Below are positions 16,676-25,316 of a stretch of 64,000 bases of DNA, one piece after another. The translations under genes were made by a program, and so were the position numbers. This stretch comes from Dyadobacter sp. Leaf189 (GTDB lineage Bacteria > Bacteroidota > Bacteroidia > Cytophagales > Spirosomataceae): positions 372,001 through 436,000 of the forward strand of contig NZ_LMPS01000005.1 in assembly GCF_001424405.1 (NCBI RefSeq), given 5' to 3'. Under the pieces are notes generated by a model. It did no database searches. It saw nothing but the letters and a program-made list of their open reading frames with translations, and was not told where the DNA came from. Positions within the stretch are counted from its first letter, which is position 1. Each line of letters starts with the position of its first letter.

Positions 16676-17743
16676 TTATTCCAGCGGCCTGGGATTGGTC
16701 ACCCTGTCAATCAAACTTGAAGTGCCGACTTCCATATTGGCATATCGGACTCCCAGGTCCGTTTGTACACTTGTGCTGGCGGCAGTCCGATAAATCCCAA
16801 ACTTCCAATAACCCACAGTAGTGCGATTCCACCCAACATATATATTGTTAATGTTGCATTGCTCGATTCCATCCAACCACCATTGGACAGCTCCCGTGCC
16901 CTTTAAACTATGGGTTACCTTGACTACGAAATTGTGCCAGCTCCCTCTCGAAACCGTCGATACTTTTCGATTGACCGCAAGCAAGTTTTCACTTCCGGTA
17001 AATAGATCTATTCCGCGTGTTTGCAATACCAGCGAATCTTGCCCCCTGAAGTAAAAATCCCATGAAGCATCAGCATTGCCGGACCCGTGCCACTGCCCCA
17101 AAAAGCAATAATGGTCTTTAAGGTTGTACGTAACGTTTTCCCCCGGTTCAATATACATGGAATAGGCCATCCAGATTGTAACGTCGGTCGTCGCATTGAA
17201 TGGTATGTTCATATTGGGTTGTGAAAGCTCGCTTCGCTCCTTGATCCTACCGTTTTGGCGATTACCATCTGTGATGCTCCCCGGCGTTGAACCCGTATCA
17301 GAGGGCCAGTTATCACCGGGTTGTACTTCAAAACGGAATATCGGAGCGCAGGTATTGATTGACTTCTGCAACGCGTAAGTTTTAGTAGGATCATTATGAA
17401 CCGTATAAACTGTGTTGAAAATCCTTGGCCCGGAAGTCTGTCGTTTATAAATCAGAGGCGAACCAGCACCACCAACAATGAAATTCGAACTATAATCATT
17501 CGTGACAAGATCACCTCCTGAAAAAGAAAGGTTGGAAAGGTACACATCAGAAGTCAGCTTGGGATTGCGCGGAGTAGCTGGAATGACAACCTGATGACAA
17601 GGTGTTGGTACAGAATCAAGCGACCAATTGCTTTTATTATTCCAGTCATCACTGCTGGAACCGTCCCAGGTATTCTGAGCATATTGCGCTGTTGCCGGGC
17701 AGGCTAACAATGCAAAAAGAAAGAATTGAAGAATATTTTTCAT
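16676..17743 (-). CDS. Exported heparin-lyase-like (concanavalin-fold) protein
   Basis: 355 residues from the ATG at 17743, chosen because KNILQFFLFALLACPATAQ is a clean signal peptide. A longer frame adds 21 unlikely residues. After the signal comes a W-D-G...NW...P..CHQVVIP module seen in many Bacteroidota surface proteins. The C-terminal ~220 residues look like a polysaccharide lyase (heparin lyase I-like) jelly roll: GRIKERSELSQ, FLGQWHG, SWHNFVVKVTHS, WWLDGIEQ and FGIYR motifs. It probably binds or cleaves an acidic polysaccharide outside the cell. There is no T9SS tail. It is downstream of two surface-protein genes on the same strand. Confidence 0.7.
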   Translation of the reverse strand: MKNILQFFLFALLACPATAQYAQNTWDGSSSDDWNNKSNWSLDSVPTPCHQVVIPATPRNPKLTSDVYLSNLSFSGGDLVTNDYSSNFIVGGAGSPLIYKRQTSGPRIFNTVYTVHNDPTKTYALQKSINTCAPIFRFEVQPGDNWPSDTGSTPGSITDGNRQNGRIKERSELSQPNMNIPFNATTDVTIWMAYSMYIEPGENVTYNLKDHYCFLGQWHGSGNADASWDFYFRGQDSLVLQTRGIDLFTGSENLLAVNRKVSTVSRGSWHNFVVKVTHSLKGTGAVQWWLDGIEQCNINNIYVGWNRTTVGYWKFGIYRTAASTSVQTDLGVRYANMEVGTSSLIDRVTNPRPLE

Positions 17744-17786
17744 CAAAAATATCTGTTTTGGTAAACTGAAAAAGATATAGCGCTTT

Positions 17787-18932
17787 TTATTTACGGCTTT
17801 CCACAAGCGTTTTTACCAGAACTTTCAGTTCGTCAATTTCTTTCTGCTGAGCGGTTGCGACCTTCTGCTGTTCTATCAGATATAACGTTAATTCCTCGAT
17901 TTTTTCTTGCTGCAATCTCGACATCTCTCCAACGTTCATGCCTGCACTTTCAATTTCGGCAGCTGCCGGAATGTTTGGCAAGTGTTTATTTGCCTGGATG
18001 TACTTTTCAACTTCCGATAGAGGTTTCAGTTTGTATTCTTTGTCAAAAACATAGTCCGCCCAGGTTGTTGATACAGTGACTGCTTCGGCCAAAATGCCAC
18101 CTTTAACAAACAGGCTGTAAGTTCCATAGGTCGTAGCCGGAAAAACGAAAGTTGAGGTACTGGATGTGACACCAGTCTTGCCGTATAAGATTAACCTGCT
18201 CGGATTACTACCATTGGCAAAGTCTCCCTCAATCAATGGCTTTCCGTCGATGGTTCTGTTGGTTATAATCAATTTGTTATCCACTGCCGCTCCCGTGGGC
18301 GTTCCAGCGCTGTTGGAACCTGCCTTGAAACCTATGAAAACGTTTCCTGATCCTGCATAGGACCTTCCTGCCTGGTGCCCGATAATCACGTTATTTTCGG
18401 CATCAATGCCAGCTGCCCCGGACTGATATCCCAGATAAATGTTATTATTCCCTACTGTATTAGCACCTCCTGATTCTCTGCCTATAAAAATGTTATTTCC
18501 GCCTGTTACGTTGGCTTTACCGGATTGACTGCCTACGAAGACATTATAATGACCACCCGTGTTTTTCTTACCAACATTGGCGCCTATGAACGTATTCTCT
18601 CTTCCATAGGTATTTATTTTACCGGTAGTGAAACCTAAAAACGTGTTTTCATATCCGGATGTCAGCGCATTACCTGTGCTGTCTCCAAGCGAAGTATTCG
18701 ATTTTCCTGTGATTATATAATTGCCACTATTTACTCCAACTGATAAGTTTTGCCCACCGCTGGTTGATTTCACAGAAATCAAACTGGCATCGTTTAGCTT
18801 AAGATATCCGGATGATAGTCGTAAAGTGTCGCTATTGATTTTAAGTGGTTTTTGTGAAGGAGTTGAGATTTGGTTTTGGGCGAATGCGCCAAGGGACATC
18901 AAAAGTGCCGCAAGTAAAATTTGAATTTTCAT
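17787..18932 (-). CDS. Surface fibre/adhesin-like protein with 17-residue repeats and C-terminal coiled coil
   Basis: 381 residues. A signal peptide (KIQILLAALLMSLGAFAQ) is followed by a short N-region and then nine consecutive 17-residue repeats (residues ~62-212) of the form N-x-aromatic/L-hydrophobic-G-x-x-x-G. These predict a YadA-head-like left-handed solenoid. A beta region follows, then the segment LKPLSEVEKYIQANKHLPNI typical of Bacteroidota tail-fibre/adhesin C-termini, and a ~50-residue coiled coil to the end. The architecture points to a trimeric surface fibre. The binding target is unknown. Confidence 0.78.
   Translation of the reverse strand: MKIQILLAALLMSLGAFAQNQISTPSQKPLKINSDTLRLSSGYLKLNDASLISVKSTSGGQNLSVGVNSGNYIITGKSNTSLGDSTGNALTSGYENTFLGFTTGKINTYGRENTFIGANVGKKNTGGHYNVFVGSQSGKANVTGGNNIFIGRESGGANTVGNNNIYLGYQSGAAGIDAENNVIIGHQAGRSYAGSGNVFIGFKAGSNSAGTPTGAAVDNKLIITNRTIDGKPLIEGDFANGSNPSRLILYGKTGVTSSTSTFVFPATTYGTYSLFVKGGILAEAVTVSTTWADYVFDKEYKLKPLSEVEKYIQANKHLPNIPAAAEIESAGMNVGEMSRLQQEKIEELTLYLIEQQKVATAQQKEIDELKVLVKTLVESRK
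18306..18749 (-). repeat. Coding tandem repeat: nine 17-codon units
   Basis: Units begin at residues 62, 79, 96, 113, 130, 147, 164, 181 and 197 of the adhesin-like protein, for example NTFLGFTTG, NTFIGANVG, NVFVGSQSG and NIFIGRESG. Spacing is 17 except for the last, which is 16. Units have diverged at the DNA level, so recent slippage is unlikely. Confidence 0.85.
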
Positions 18933-18946
18933 GTTGTTGATGAGCT

Positions 18947-19507
18947 TTAATGTTTGAGTAGTTTGCTAATTGTCCTTTTTTCACCTTCTGTGATCTCGAC
19001 GATATAAAGTCCGGGGGGAAGGGGGGTAGCGTCAAATGTTGCCTCCCGTTCGCCGTGGATCTTAGATTCTTTGGCTGCAAGGCGGGACACTTCTTCTCCT
19101 TTGAGGTTATAAATGACAATATCAGCAGAAGTATTCCGGCTGCCGGAAATCTGGATGGTCGCCAGGTCCCGGATAGGGTTGGGGTAAATCTTAATACTGC
19201 TGCCTTCATCTTCGGGCAACAAGTGTTCAGCGGATGTCCTCGCGGTAGCCACGCCAATCTGTGCTGTGAAGTTGGACACTCCGGAAACGGTGAATCCGTT
19301 GATGAAGTTAATTGTTTGCGCGGCGGTAAATGTAACGACGCTTGTTGGCCCTGAAATCGAGCTTGATGCAGTTATTGTCTGAACTGCTGTTACTACCGTG
19401 CTGCTTGTGATTGGGTAATTCACGTTGGAATTCTGTCCCATGGCGGCAACCTTTATGCCGAGACAGCAGGTTGCATAAAGAAATGTTCTTCGAAAGTGTT
19501 TGTTCAT
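18947..19507 (-). CDS. Small T9SS-secreted protein (coathanger-like motif plus type A sorting domain)
   Basis: 186 residues. A signal-like N-terminus (FLYATCCLGIKVAAMGQ) is followed by a Thr/Ser/Val-rich beta region with AAQTINFINGFTVSGVSNF, resembling the 3-coathanger stack motif. The last ~80 residues (IKIYPNPIRDLATIQISG ... GLYIVEITEGEKRTISKLLKH) are a canonical T9SS type A sorting domain. The product should be exported and attached to or released from the cell surface. It ends 14 bp before the adhesin-like gene start and is probably cotranscribed with it. Confidence 0.85.
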   Translation of the reverse strand: MNKHFRRTFLYATCCLGIKVAAMGQNSNVNYPITSSTVVTAVQTITASSSISGPTSVVTFTAAQTINFINGFTVSGVSNFTAQIGVATARTSAEHLLPEDEGSSIKIYPNPIRDLATIQISGSRNTSADIVIYNLKGEEVSRLAAKESKIHGEREATFDATPLPPGLYIVEITEGEKRTISKLLKH

Positions 19508-19748
19508 AGGCTTGCATTGGTTTTTAGATATGTAGTTTGAATTCTATTAAAGTACAAACTAATTCTATAATAAATCCATGCCTAATACTTTATTGATTTA
19601 CCGGTTACTTAAATCGTAACGTGGGATACTTAATATTTTCAATGAGGTATTATTAACTCTTGTTTTGGCAGGCGGATCAGGTCTGCCTGAGATTAAGTCG
19701 CGTTACAGTTTCGTTTTTCATCAAGTATAGGAGTAATTGCGGCATTAA

Positions 19749-20612
19749 TTACTTTATAAGAACTTTCTGAGGAACACTGTCCAGTTCGTAGTATTGGTGG
19801 CTCACTTTGTTTTCTGACACAGTAACGATACGAAACCCGGAAGGATCTTTACCCAATGGTTTTCCCACTGGCCCGGTAGTCACCATTTCCATATTTTCTG
19901 ACTTACCAAAAGCATTGCGGTGGTAGTGCCCTGCGAATACGTGGCTCACACCGTACTGTTTGAAAAGGGCCAAAAACTTGTTTCTGGTTGCAGCAGGGAT
20001 GTTGAAGTATTCGTCTTTCTCTTCCGGATTAGTCAAAAACCAGCTGTGGTGCTGAAATACAAGCACAGGCGCAGCCGATGAACGCCGGGCTGTTTTCAGT
20101 TGTTTTTTTAACCATTTTTCCTGGGCAGCAGCCTCTTTCTCTACACCAGCCGGACTTTTAAAATACAAAGAATTCAAAACGATTCCCTGCATCCCATTGT
20201 GCTTGAAGGTGTAATAGTCTTTGCCAAGCTCCTTGCGGTATTTTTCGATATCACCCTGCTTGGGATCATTGGTTACATCGTGATTACCTGCCACATGGTA
20301 AATGGGGATTGAAGGATCAAGGAGGGCTACAATGCGCTTGTATTCAAGCAGCTGCGCCTGGTCGGCGGGTTTATTGATCAGATCTCCGGTGATAATGACA
20401 AAGGCGGGATGCAGGCGGTTTGCTGCTGCAATTGCCTTCTCGAAGTTTTCGGTTTCCTTTTCAAAACTCTTATTATCGGTAAAAAAGCCAAACTGGGTAT
20501 CCGTCATCTGGATAAAGAAGAACGGCTGGCCTTTCTGAGCAAATCCACCAATGCTAATCATGCAAAGCAGACCTGCGATCAGCTGAGTTTTTAACGCATT
20601 CGTCATATTCAT
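19749..20612 (-). CDS. Exported calcineurin-like metallophosphoesterase
   Basis: 287 residues. A signal peptide (LIAGLLCMISIGGFAQ) is followed by a binuclear metallophosphoesterase core. Metal-ligand motifs are QMTDTQFG (D-x-Q rather than the classic D-x-H), VIITGDLINK (GD), VAGNHDV (GNHD) and VFAGHYHRN (GHxH). The fold acts on phosphoesters such as nucleotides or phospholipids; the substrate cannot be assigned. It is monocistronic as far as can be seen. The 136 bp between its stop and the next gene left of it (18947-19507) are upstream DNA of that gene. Confidence 0.88.
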   Translation of the reverse strand: MNMTNALKTQLIAGLLCMISIGGFAQKGQPFFFIQMTDTQFGFFTDNKSFEKETENFEKAIAAANRLHPAFVIITGDLINKPADQAQLLEYKRIVALLDPSIPIYHVAGNHDVTNDPKQGDIEKYRKELGKDYYTFKHNGMQGIVLNSLYFKSPAGVEKEAAAQEKWLKKQLKTARRSSAAPVLVFQHHSWFLTNPEEKDEYFNIPAATRNKFLALFKQYGVSHVFAGHYHRNAFGKSENMEMVTTGPVGKPLGKDPSGFRIVTVSENKVSHQYYELDSVPQKVLIK

Positions 20613-20906
20613 AAACGTTATCTGGGTTTAGAATTATCAAAAGACAAAAATCCTGCAAATCAATGATTAGCCGCAATAGTACTTAACTTCTCTCGATTTG
20701 CTCGCTCAAACATTTATGAGCTTAAACCTTATTAAAAATAATGGATAATGAACTATCCGCATGTTAAGCGCCCGCTAAATGAGGATTACAATTCAGATAA
20801 ACAGGATTGACGATGTGAACCACGAAGCAACAGATATCCTAGGTTCGCATCCCAGCGGGTAAAAGGGCAGAATTTACAATACGTCCCGGGCTTCAGCTCC
20901 GTACCT

Positions 20907-21899
20907 TCACCTGAAGAATGCTGTTTTAGACAAATGGTGTCGCTTTTCACTCTGACTCCATTTCTTGGGTTTGGCACCGAAGTGCCTTTCAAACAATCTT
21001 CCGAAATAGCTTAAATTGCTAAAACCCAATTGATAACCCACCTCAGAAACGGATAAATGTTCTTCTCTTAAAAGTCTAGCGGCCTCCTGCATACGCAAAT
21101 ATTGATAGTATGGATACATGCCTTTTCCGAATACTTGCGTAAAAATTTTTCGAAGTTTAATTATATTCATACCACTTAATTTTATCAATTCTTCCTGCAC
21201 AAATGGTTGGTCCGTTGAAGCAGCAATTTTGTCTCTGACGCGATAGACGGATTCTATTTCGTATTTCGATAAATTTTGATGCGGAGTTTCTTCTCTTATC
21301 AATAGATTTTTAAATAGATAAAATATTAACTCAAGTGACTTCAATCGATAGTAAGCGTCCGGTAACGTTTGTGAAGAGGGAATATCTGCGACTTCGTTTA
21401 CCAACGCTGCTAATTCGGGCGACATGAACTCTTCTATCCAAAGTGTTTTTTCATTATCAAAAAGGTAATCAAACCGCCCGTGATCTTTTCCTATAAACGT
21501 CTGTAAATAATCAAGGCTTATGATGATCGTTATCTGCTGAATATTCATGTCTTTAGGAAAGACAACTTCACTGTCTGTATTCAGCGGTACAATGCGGACG
21601 TGTGGCTGTACATGCTTCAATATATTTTTGCCAGCAGCGGATGAGTTTAATGGTAAGTTGACAATATTTATAAATGAAATTAAGATCCCATTTTCAATCA
21701 GCTTTATCGGTTTTCTCCGGAAGCGAAATGTTTTCTTTGCTATAACAGAGCGAATCATCAATAACATTGCGGGTAAGAGATCTACGATTTTAATCTCATT
21801 AAGCTCTAGCACTTCCAATTCCTCTGCATATTGAGTTAGCGAAATCCCCAAACGCTCCGCCCAATAAATCATTTCCTGTTTGTTGTTCTCCTTGGTCAT
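20907..21899 (-). CDS. AraC family transcriptional regulator
   Basis: 330 residues. The N-terminal ~220 residues are a divergent ligand or dimerisation region. The last ~100 hold two HTH motifs typical of AraC/XylS (IKLSGMNIIKLRKIFTQVFG-like helix, LSVSEVGYQLGFSNLSYFGRLFERHFGAKPKKW). It is divergent from the FAD monooxygenase with 89 bp between starts, a classic regulator-target layout. Base composition is clearly AT-richer than surrounding genes, in line with transfer as part of the island at tRNA-Arg. Confidence 0.9.
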   Translation of the reverse strand: MTKENNKQEMIYWAERLGISLTQYAEELEVLELNEIKIVDLLPAMLLMIRSVIAKKTFRFRRKPIKLIENGILISFINIVNLPLNSSAAGKNILKHVQPHVRIVPLNTDSEVVFPKDMNIQQITIIISLDYLQTFIGKDHGRFDYLFDNEKTLWIEEFMSPELAALVNEVADIPSSQTLPDAYYRLKSLELIFYLFKNLLIREETPHQNLSKYEIESVYRVRDKIAASTDQPFVQEELIKLSGMNIIKLRKIFTQVFGKGMYPYYQYLRMQEAARLLREEHLSVSEVGYQLGFSNLSYFGRLFERHFGAKPKKWSQSEKRHHLSKTAFFR

Positions 21900-21953
21900 C
21901 TTTATGAACTATTTTTTGTACTTAGAGAGCTATTTTAGCATTAAAAGTATGAA

Positions 21954-21961
21954 TAAGTTTG
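21954..21961 (+). promoter_or_regulatory. Candidate -7 box for the monooxygenase gene
   Basis: TAAGTTTG matches TAnnTTTG, 28 bp upstream of the ATG at 21989 and inside the AraC-monooxygenase divergent region. Confidence 0.35.
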
Positions 21962-21988
21962 CATTACCAAATTGAAAAAACAGAAAAA

Positions 21989-23182
21989 ATGAAAAAACAC
22001 ATTCTAATATCCGGCGCGGGAATAGCTGGTTTAACGGCAGCCAATTTCTTAGCGAAACAAGGTCATACTATTACGATTATTGATAGGTCGACCTCGTTCA
22101 GTAAAGCCGGATTTCTTATTTCACTGAAAAGTTTCGGGGTTAGAATCATGGATGAACTGGAGTTAACCCAGAAACTTCAGGCAGAATCGTCCCCGTCTGA
22201 GACAGTTCATTTTATAGATAGTAATGAGGAAATCATTCGAAGCATCAATTATGATAAAATGAATGAAAATATCGAACGTTCGGTACTCATATCCCGAGGC
22301 GGGCTGCATCATGTTTTGTATGAGGCTATCAACAACGATGTAAATATACTTTTCGATTCAACGATTTCACAACTGGAGGAAAAAGCAGGTAAGACGATAA
22401 TTACGCTTTCAAACGGAGATACAATAGTGGTTGATTTGGTAGTTGTTTCGGAAGGATTGCGTTCTGTTACCAGAGAACGTTACTTTAATGATTGCCAATT
22501 AGAAGATTTTAATATGCTTTATATGGGAGGAAAATTGAAGCATATACATTCGTATCAGGTTGGTGTTTTTAAGATATATATTGACGTCGATAAGATGTTG
22601 TCTATATATCCAATTGCGGCAGATGAAATTGCCGTTCAGTGCTACATCCATAGTACACAAGATATCGGAACGATCAAAAATAATGCTTCTTTAATTCTTA
22701 AGAGTTCTTTTCCTGATTATGATCCCGAAGTAAAGAAGCTGTTAGATGATCTTTTGGATAACGGCTTGGTTTTCGTTGATAAAATGGGGATGATTAATGC
22801 TTCAGATCTAGTGAGTGGAAACCTGGTATTGCTGGGAGATGCAGGCTATTGTCCAACAGCCCTATCGGGCATGGGCGCATCATTATCTATTTTCGGGGCG
22901 AAGGCACTGGCACATTTTATAGCGGAATACCCTGACGATATTTTAAAAGCCTGTGAAAAGTACAATAGACTGATGCAGCCGATTATCAAAAAATTTCAAA
23001 CCAATGCAAAAAATAATGCCGCATCTTTCATACCAAAAGACAAAGCCGATTTAGAGAAATTTGTCAAAAAATTCCGGTCTGCAAGCGATAAAGATGTTCA
23101 AAAGATTATGACTGAGCCTATCGTGCTTACAAAAGATCAGGAAAATTTTATAATTAACCAGATAAGTCATGAAATTCAGTAA
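21989..23182 (+). CDS. FAD-dependent aromatic-ring-hydroxylase-type monooxygenase (TetX/PHBH-like)
   Basis: 397 residues from the ATG at 21989; a TTG 30 bp upstream is less likely. The N-terminus has the dinucleotide-binding motif ISGAGIAGLTAANFL and an acidic end (TIIDRS). The second FAD motif is LVLLGDAGYCPTALSGMG. The fold is that of class A flavin monooxygenases, which include antibiotic-modifying TetX and p-hydroxybenzoate hydroxylase. The substrate is unknown. The gene is AT-rich, divergent from an AraC regulator, and overlaps the next gene by 14 bases. A TAAGTTTG box at 21954-21961 is a plausible -7 element. Confidence 0.85.
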   Translation: MKKHILISGAGIAGLTAANFLAKQGHTITIIDRSTSFSKAGFLISLKSFGVRIMDELELTQKLQAESSPSETVHFIDSNEEIIRSINYDKMNENIERSVLISRGGLHHVLYEAINNDVNILFDSTISQLEEKAGKTIITLSNGDTIVVDLVVVSEGLRSVTRERYFNDCQLEDFNMLYMGGKLKHIHSYQVGVFKIYIDVDKMLSIYPIAADEIAVQCYIHSTQDIGTIKNNASLILKSSFPDYDPEVKKLLDDLLDNGLVFVDKMGMINASDLVSGNLVLLGDAGYCPTALSGMGASLSIFGAKALAHFIAEYPDDILKACEKYNRLMQPIIKKFQTNAKNNAASFIPKDKADLEKFVKKFRSASDKDVQKIMTEPIVLTKDQENFIINQISHEIQ

Positions 23183-23549
23183 GATATTATCCGTTGTGTT
23201 AGGATTCGGAACGATCGGACTGTTGAGCTCCGTCTTAGCAAAAATCCAGGGATATGTATTCCCCGGTTCATTGGAGTTGTTTGATAATTCTATCGCCGGG
23301 AGCCACGATATTACTCAGTATGTCATTAAGCTATTTTGCGTGTACATCAGTTGTTTTATGGGGGGAGTTGTATGTGCTTCATTGAAAGGGGGGCAGCAGG
23401 AAATACTAATTATTGCCGGATGTATTACCATCGTAATTGGCTGGTTATGGCTGAGTGTGGGACAACCTATTTGGTTTTGGACGTTCTTAGTTTCGGGTGT
23501 TTTCCCTTTTTCAGTTTTTGGAAGCCGCAATAATATTATCAGGAGATAG
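23169..23549 (+). CDS. Small membrane protein, unknown function
   Basis: 126 residues with four hydrophobic segments: ILSVVLGFGTIGLLSSVLA, IKLFCVYISCFMGGVVCA, ILIIAGCITIVIGWLWLSV and FWTFLVSGVFPFSVFG. No family motif is recognised. It starts inside the monooxygenase gene and so is translationally coupled. It may anchor, export or protect against the same compound, which is a guess from context only. Confidence 0.65.
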   Translation: MKFSKILSVVLGFGTIGLLSSVLAKIQGYVFPGSLELFDNSIAGSHDITQYVIKLFCVYISCFMGGVVCASLKGGQQEILIIAGCITIVIGWLWLSVGQPIWFWTFLVSGVFPFSVFGSRNNIIRR

Positions 23550-24031
23550 GGAATCATATTCTATAACGTATTGGTTCATTTTTCGTTTGCGCTTTTTCTT
23601 CATTCTATTGACAAACGCTTACTTTGCGTAATCTTCTCGTTATACCTTGGGCAATAAACGCCCTGATGCTGCAATCACCGTCTTTGTGTTTGTCCTGAGT
23701 TAAGAGGTCGAACGGTAGCCAAAATTGGCGGGAAAATGTAAAATCTCAGGTTCTGTATGCCCCTCTTAAAGAGCTGAGATAAGCTCACAGCGAATCACGA
23801 TAATGCCGGTCAGACAGGTTTTAAACCAAGCTAACCGACATTGTTTTGAAGTGCTAAACGATCTCCTCACAGCTCACTTTTTTCCGGGATATTCTATTAA
23901 TAATCCCACTTCACAAGCCTACGGTAAAATTTCTGATATGATGAAGATTAGTAGAGAGACATGAGACTTCGATCAGCTCACGTAGTGGGGGGCTTATTTT
24001 GGGATAATCAAAGTGATTCTTTTGATTTGAG

Positions 24032-24170
24032 TTATTTCAACTTCCTACCCAGCTTTTCCATGTCAGCTCGTACTTTTAGATCAACGATTTTGGCGTAGTG
24101 TTGCTTGGTTTTCAAATCTTTGTGTCCAAGCATTTTCGAAACAGTTTCCATTGGAACGTCGTTTTGCCTC
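24032..24170 (-). pseudogene. C-terminal remnant of a tyrosine recombinase (integrase)
   Basis: Reading leftwards to a stop at 24032-24034 gives about 45 residues: DVPMETVSKMLGHKDLKTKQ, then HYAKIVDLKVRADMEKLGRKLK. This is the standard end of phage/conjugative-element integrases, including the LGH motif and the catalytic Tyr in HYA. Everything upstream (core Arg, His, first half) is missing, so it is inactive. It lies about 310 bp from the 3' end of tRNA-Arg, a typical integration target. Confidence 0.8.
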
Positions 24171-24418
24171 CTGAATGGCCACTTCTTTTTTTAGGATAGA
24201 AGTGCAAATTGAATGTTTTTGTAAGCATAACAAACCAGTTTTAGTGAATGAAAATTAGGTTTGAAGCTCCAAAAAGTCAAAATGTCCATCTCGTGGACAG
24301 GCTGCATATCAACAAGTTACACTCAAATTGGTGAGCACATCGTTGGGTGTAACGCTGCTCTCGATTTGCTCACCTTTTATTTGGTAATAAATGAAAATTT
24401 TGGCACCCATTTCAAAAA

Positions 24419-24452
24419 CAAAAACCCCGCAAACAGTTGATTTGCAGGGTTA
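24419..24452 (-). terminator. Rho-independent terminator of the tRNA-Arg gene
   Basis: On the minus strand aaccctgcaaa and tttgcggggtt form an 11-bp stem with one mismatch, followed by TTTTTGTTTTTG. It lies ~26 bp past the tRNA 3' end. Confidence 0.75.
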
Positions 24453-24477
24453 TGATTGATTTTGTTATGTCAAATAG

Positions 24478-24549
24478 TGCACCCGAAGGGATTCGAACCC
24501 CTATCGATGGTACCGGAAACCACAATTCTATCCATTGAACTACGGGTGC
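24478..24549 (-). tRNA. tRNA-Arg (anticodon CCG)
   Basis: The minus strand folds as a complete cloverleaf. The acceptor stem is GCACCCG/CGGGTGC with discriminator A. The D-arm is GTTC...GAAT, the anticodon stem GTGGT/ACCAT with loop TTCCGGT (anticodon CCG, reading CGG), and the T-arm AGGGG-TTCGAAT-CCCTT. CCA is not encoded. It is 72 nt with the discriminator. It is followed by a terminator and, further left, by an integrase remnant, which suggests it has served as an attachment site. Confidence 0.93.
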
Positions 24550-24634
24550 TTCTCTCGGTAATGGGGTGCAAATATAGCCCCTATTTTGATTTTCGGCCAT
24601 TTTGCTGAAAATTTTTTCTGGCCTAATGATCGTA

Positions 24635-25306
24635 TTACAGCTTTTTCAGCAACTCCCAGTCTCCTACATCCTTCAAATACAGGTAGTCCAGCAGCACTCC
24701 GTTCGAATTATTGATCAGCTTGTGGCCTTCCACAAAAGGCACTACATAGGTATTGATAAACTCGTGATCGGAAAATACACCCTGCACTTTGTTATGGTAG
24801 CTGTGGATCTCCTCAGTGCTTAATTCGAGCTCGCAGTAAAACATGTACATCGCCTCGTCGCTCGTGCCTGTCGACGGATAAAATGGTGCTTTGTTTACGC
24901 TGATCAACTGCGATACTTCCACCGGGATACCTGTTTCTTCAAACACCTCACGCGCTGCAACTGCGGCTGCGTCACTTTCGCTGTCCAGCATGCCGGCAGG
25001 GTGCTCGTAGGTAAGGGAACCGTCGCAAATGCGGCGCTGCTGCACAAGCAGGAGGTACTTTTCCTTCGTCTCGGAATCTATAAAGCAAACCAGCACGCTC
25101 ACCACTTCACCTTTCAAAAAACAGATTGGTGGAATTTTGTGGCCTTCCGGCGTAGTAGCGTCTGTGTAAAGCAATGAAAAAAGTACTTCTCCGTGACCGT
25201 TCCGGCGGCTGTAAAGCTCGTCTACACGGTGTATAGCAAGTCCGTTTCCTTCAAGTTTGTTTTTCCAGAGGTTATATTTATGCGAATCAACCAGCTTTTC
25301 AGGCAT
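24635..25306 (-). CDS. NUDIX hydrolase
   Basis: 223 residues from the ATG at 25306; an upstream extension overlaps the neighbouring gene and is unlikely. The Nudix box GMLDSESDAAAVAAREVFEETGI fits GX5EX7REUXEEXGU fully. The flanking sequence (LVQQRRICDGSLTYEHPAG) resembles ADP-ribose or nucleotide-sugar pyrophosphatases. It hydrolyses a nucleoside diphosphate linked to another moiety; the exact substrate is unknown. It follows the outer-membrane protein gene by 10 bp and is likely cotranscribed. Confidence 0.88.
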   Translation of the reverse strand: MPEKLVDSHKYNLWKNKLEGNGLAIHRVDELYSRRNGHGEVLFSLLYTDATTPEGHKIPPICFLKGEVVSVLVCFIDSETKEKYLLLVQQRRICDGSLTYEHPAGMLDSESDAAAVAAREVFEETGIPVEVSQLISVNKAPFYPSTGTSDEAMYMFYCELELSTEEIHSYHNKVQGVFSDHEFINTYVVPFVEGHKLINNSNGVLLDYLYLKDVGDWELLKKL

Positions 25307-25316
25307 TCTTGAATGA

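Larger units (their letters stand above)
23550..24477. other. Long gene-poor stretch, decayed end of an integrated element
   Basis: Apart from the integrase remnant at 24032-24170 and the tRNA terminator, no intact gene is seen in these 928 bp. On the plus strand, ~23773-23964 is open for about 60 codons (RITIMPVRQVLNQANRHC...) but has no recognisable family or convincing start. An inverted repeat, ggtgagca / tgctcacc, spans ~24331-24375. The composition is AT-rich and resembles the island genes on its left. Confidence 0.5.

Noticed and set aside
20837..20862. A tRNA T-arm-like string, ctagg-ttcgcat-cccag followed by cgggtaa
   Set aside because: No D-arm, anticodon arm or matching acceptor 5' strand is present. 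The 5' string gcccgct can pair with agcgggt but the interior does not fold as a tRNA. At most an old tRNA scrap or chance.
24412..24600. A 62-codon minus-strand frame covering the tRNA
   Set aside because: It spans the tRNA-Arg gene and its terminator, so it is not coding.
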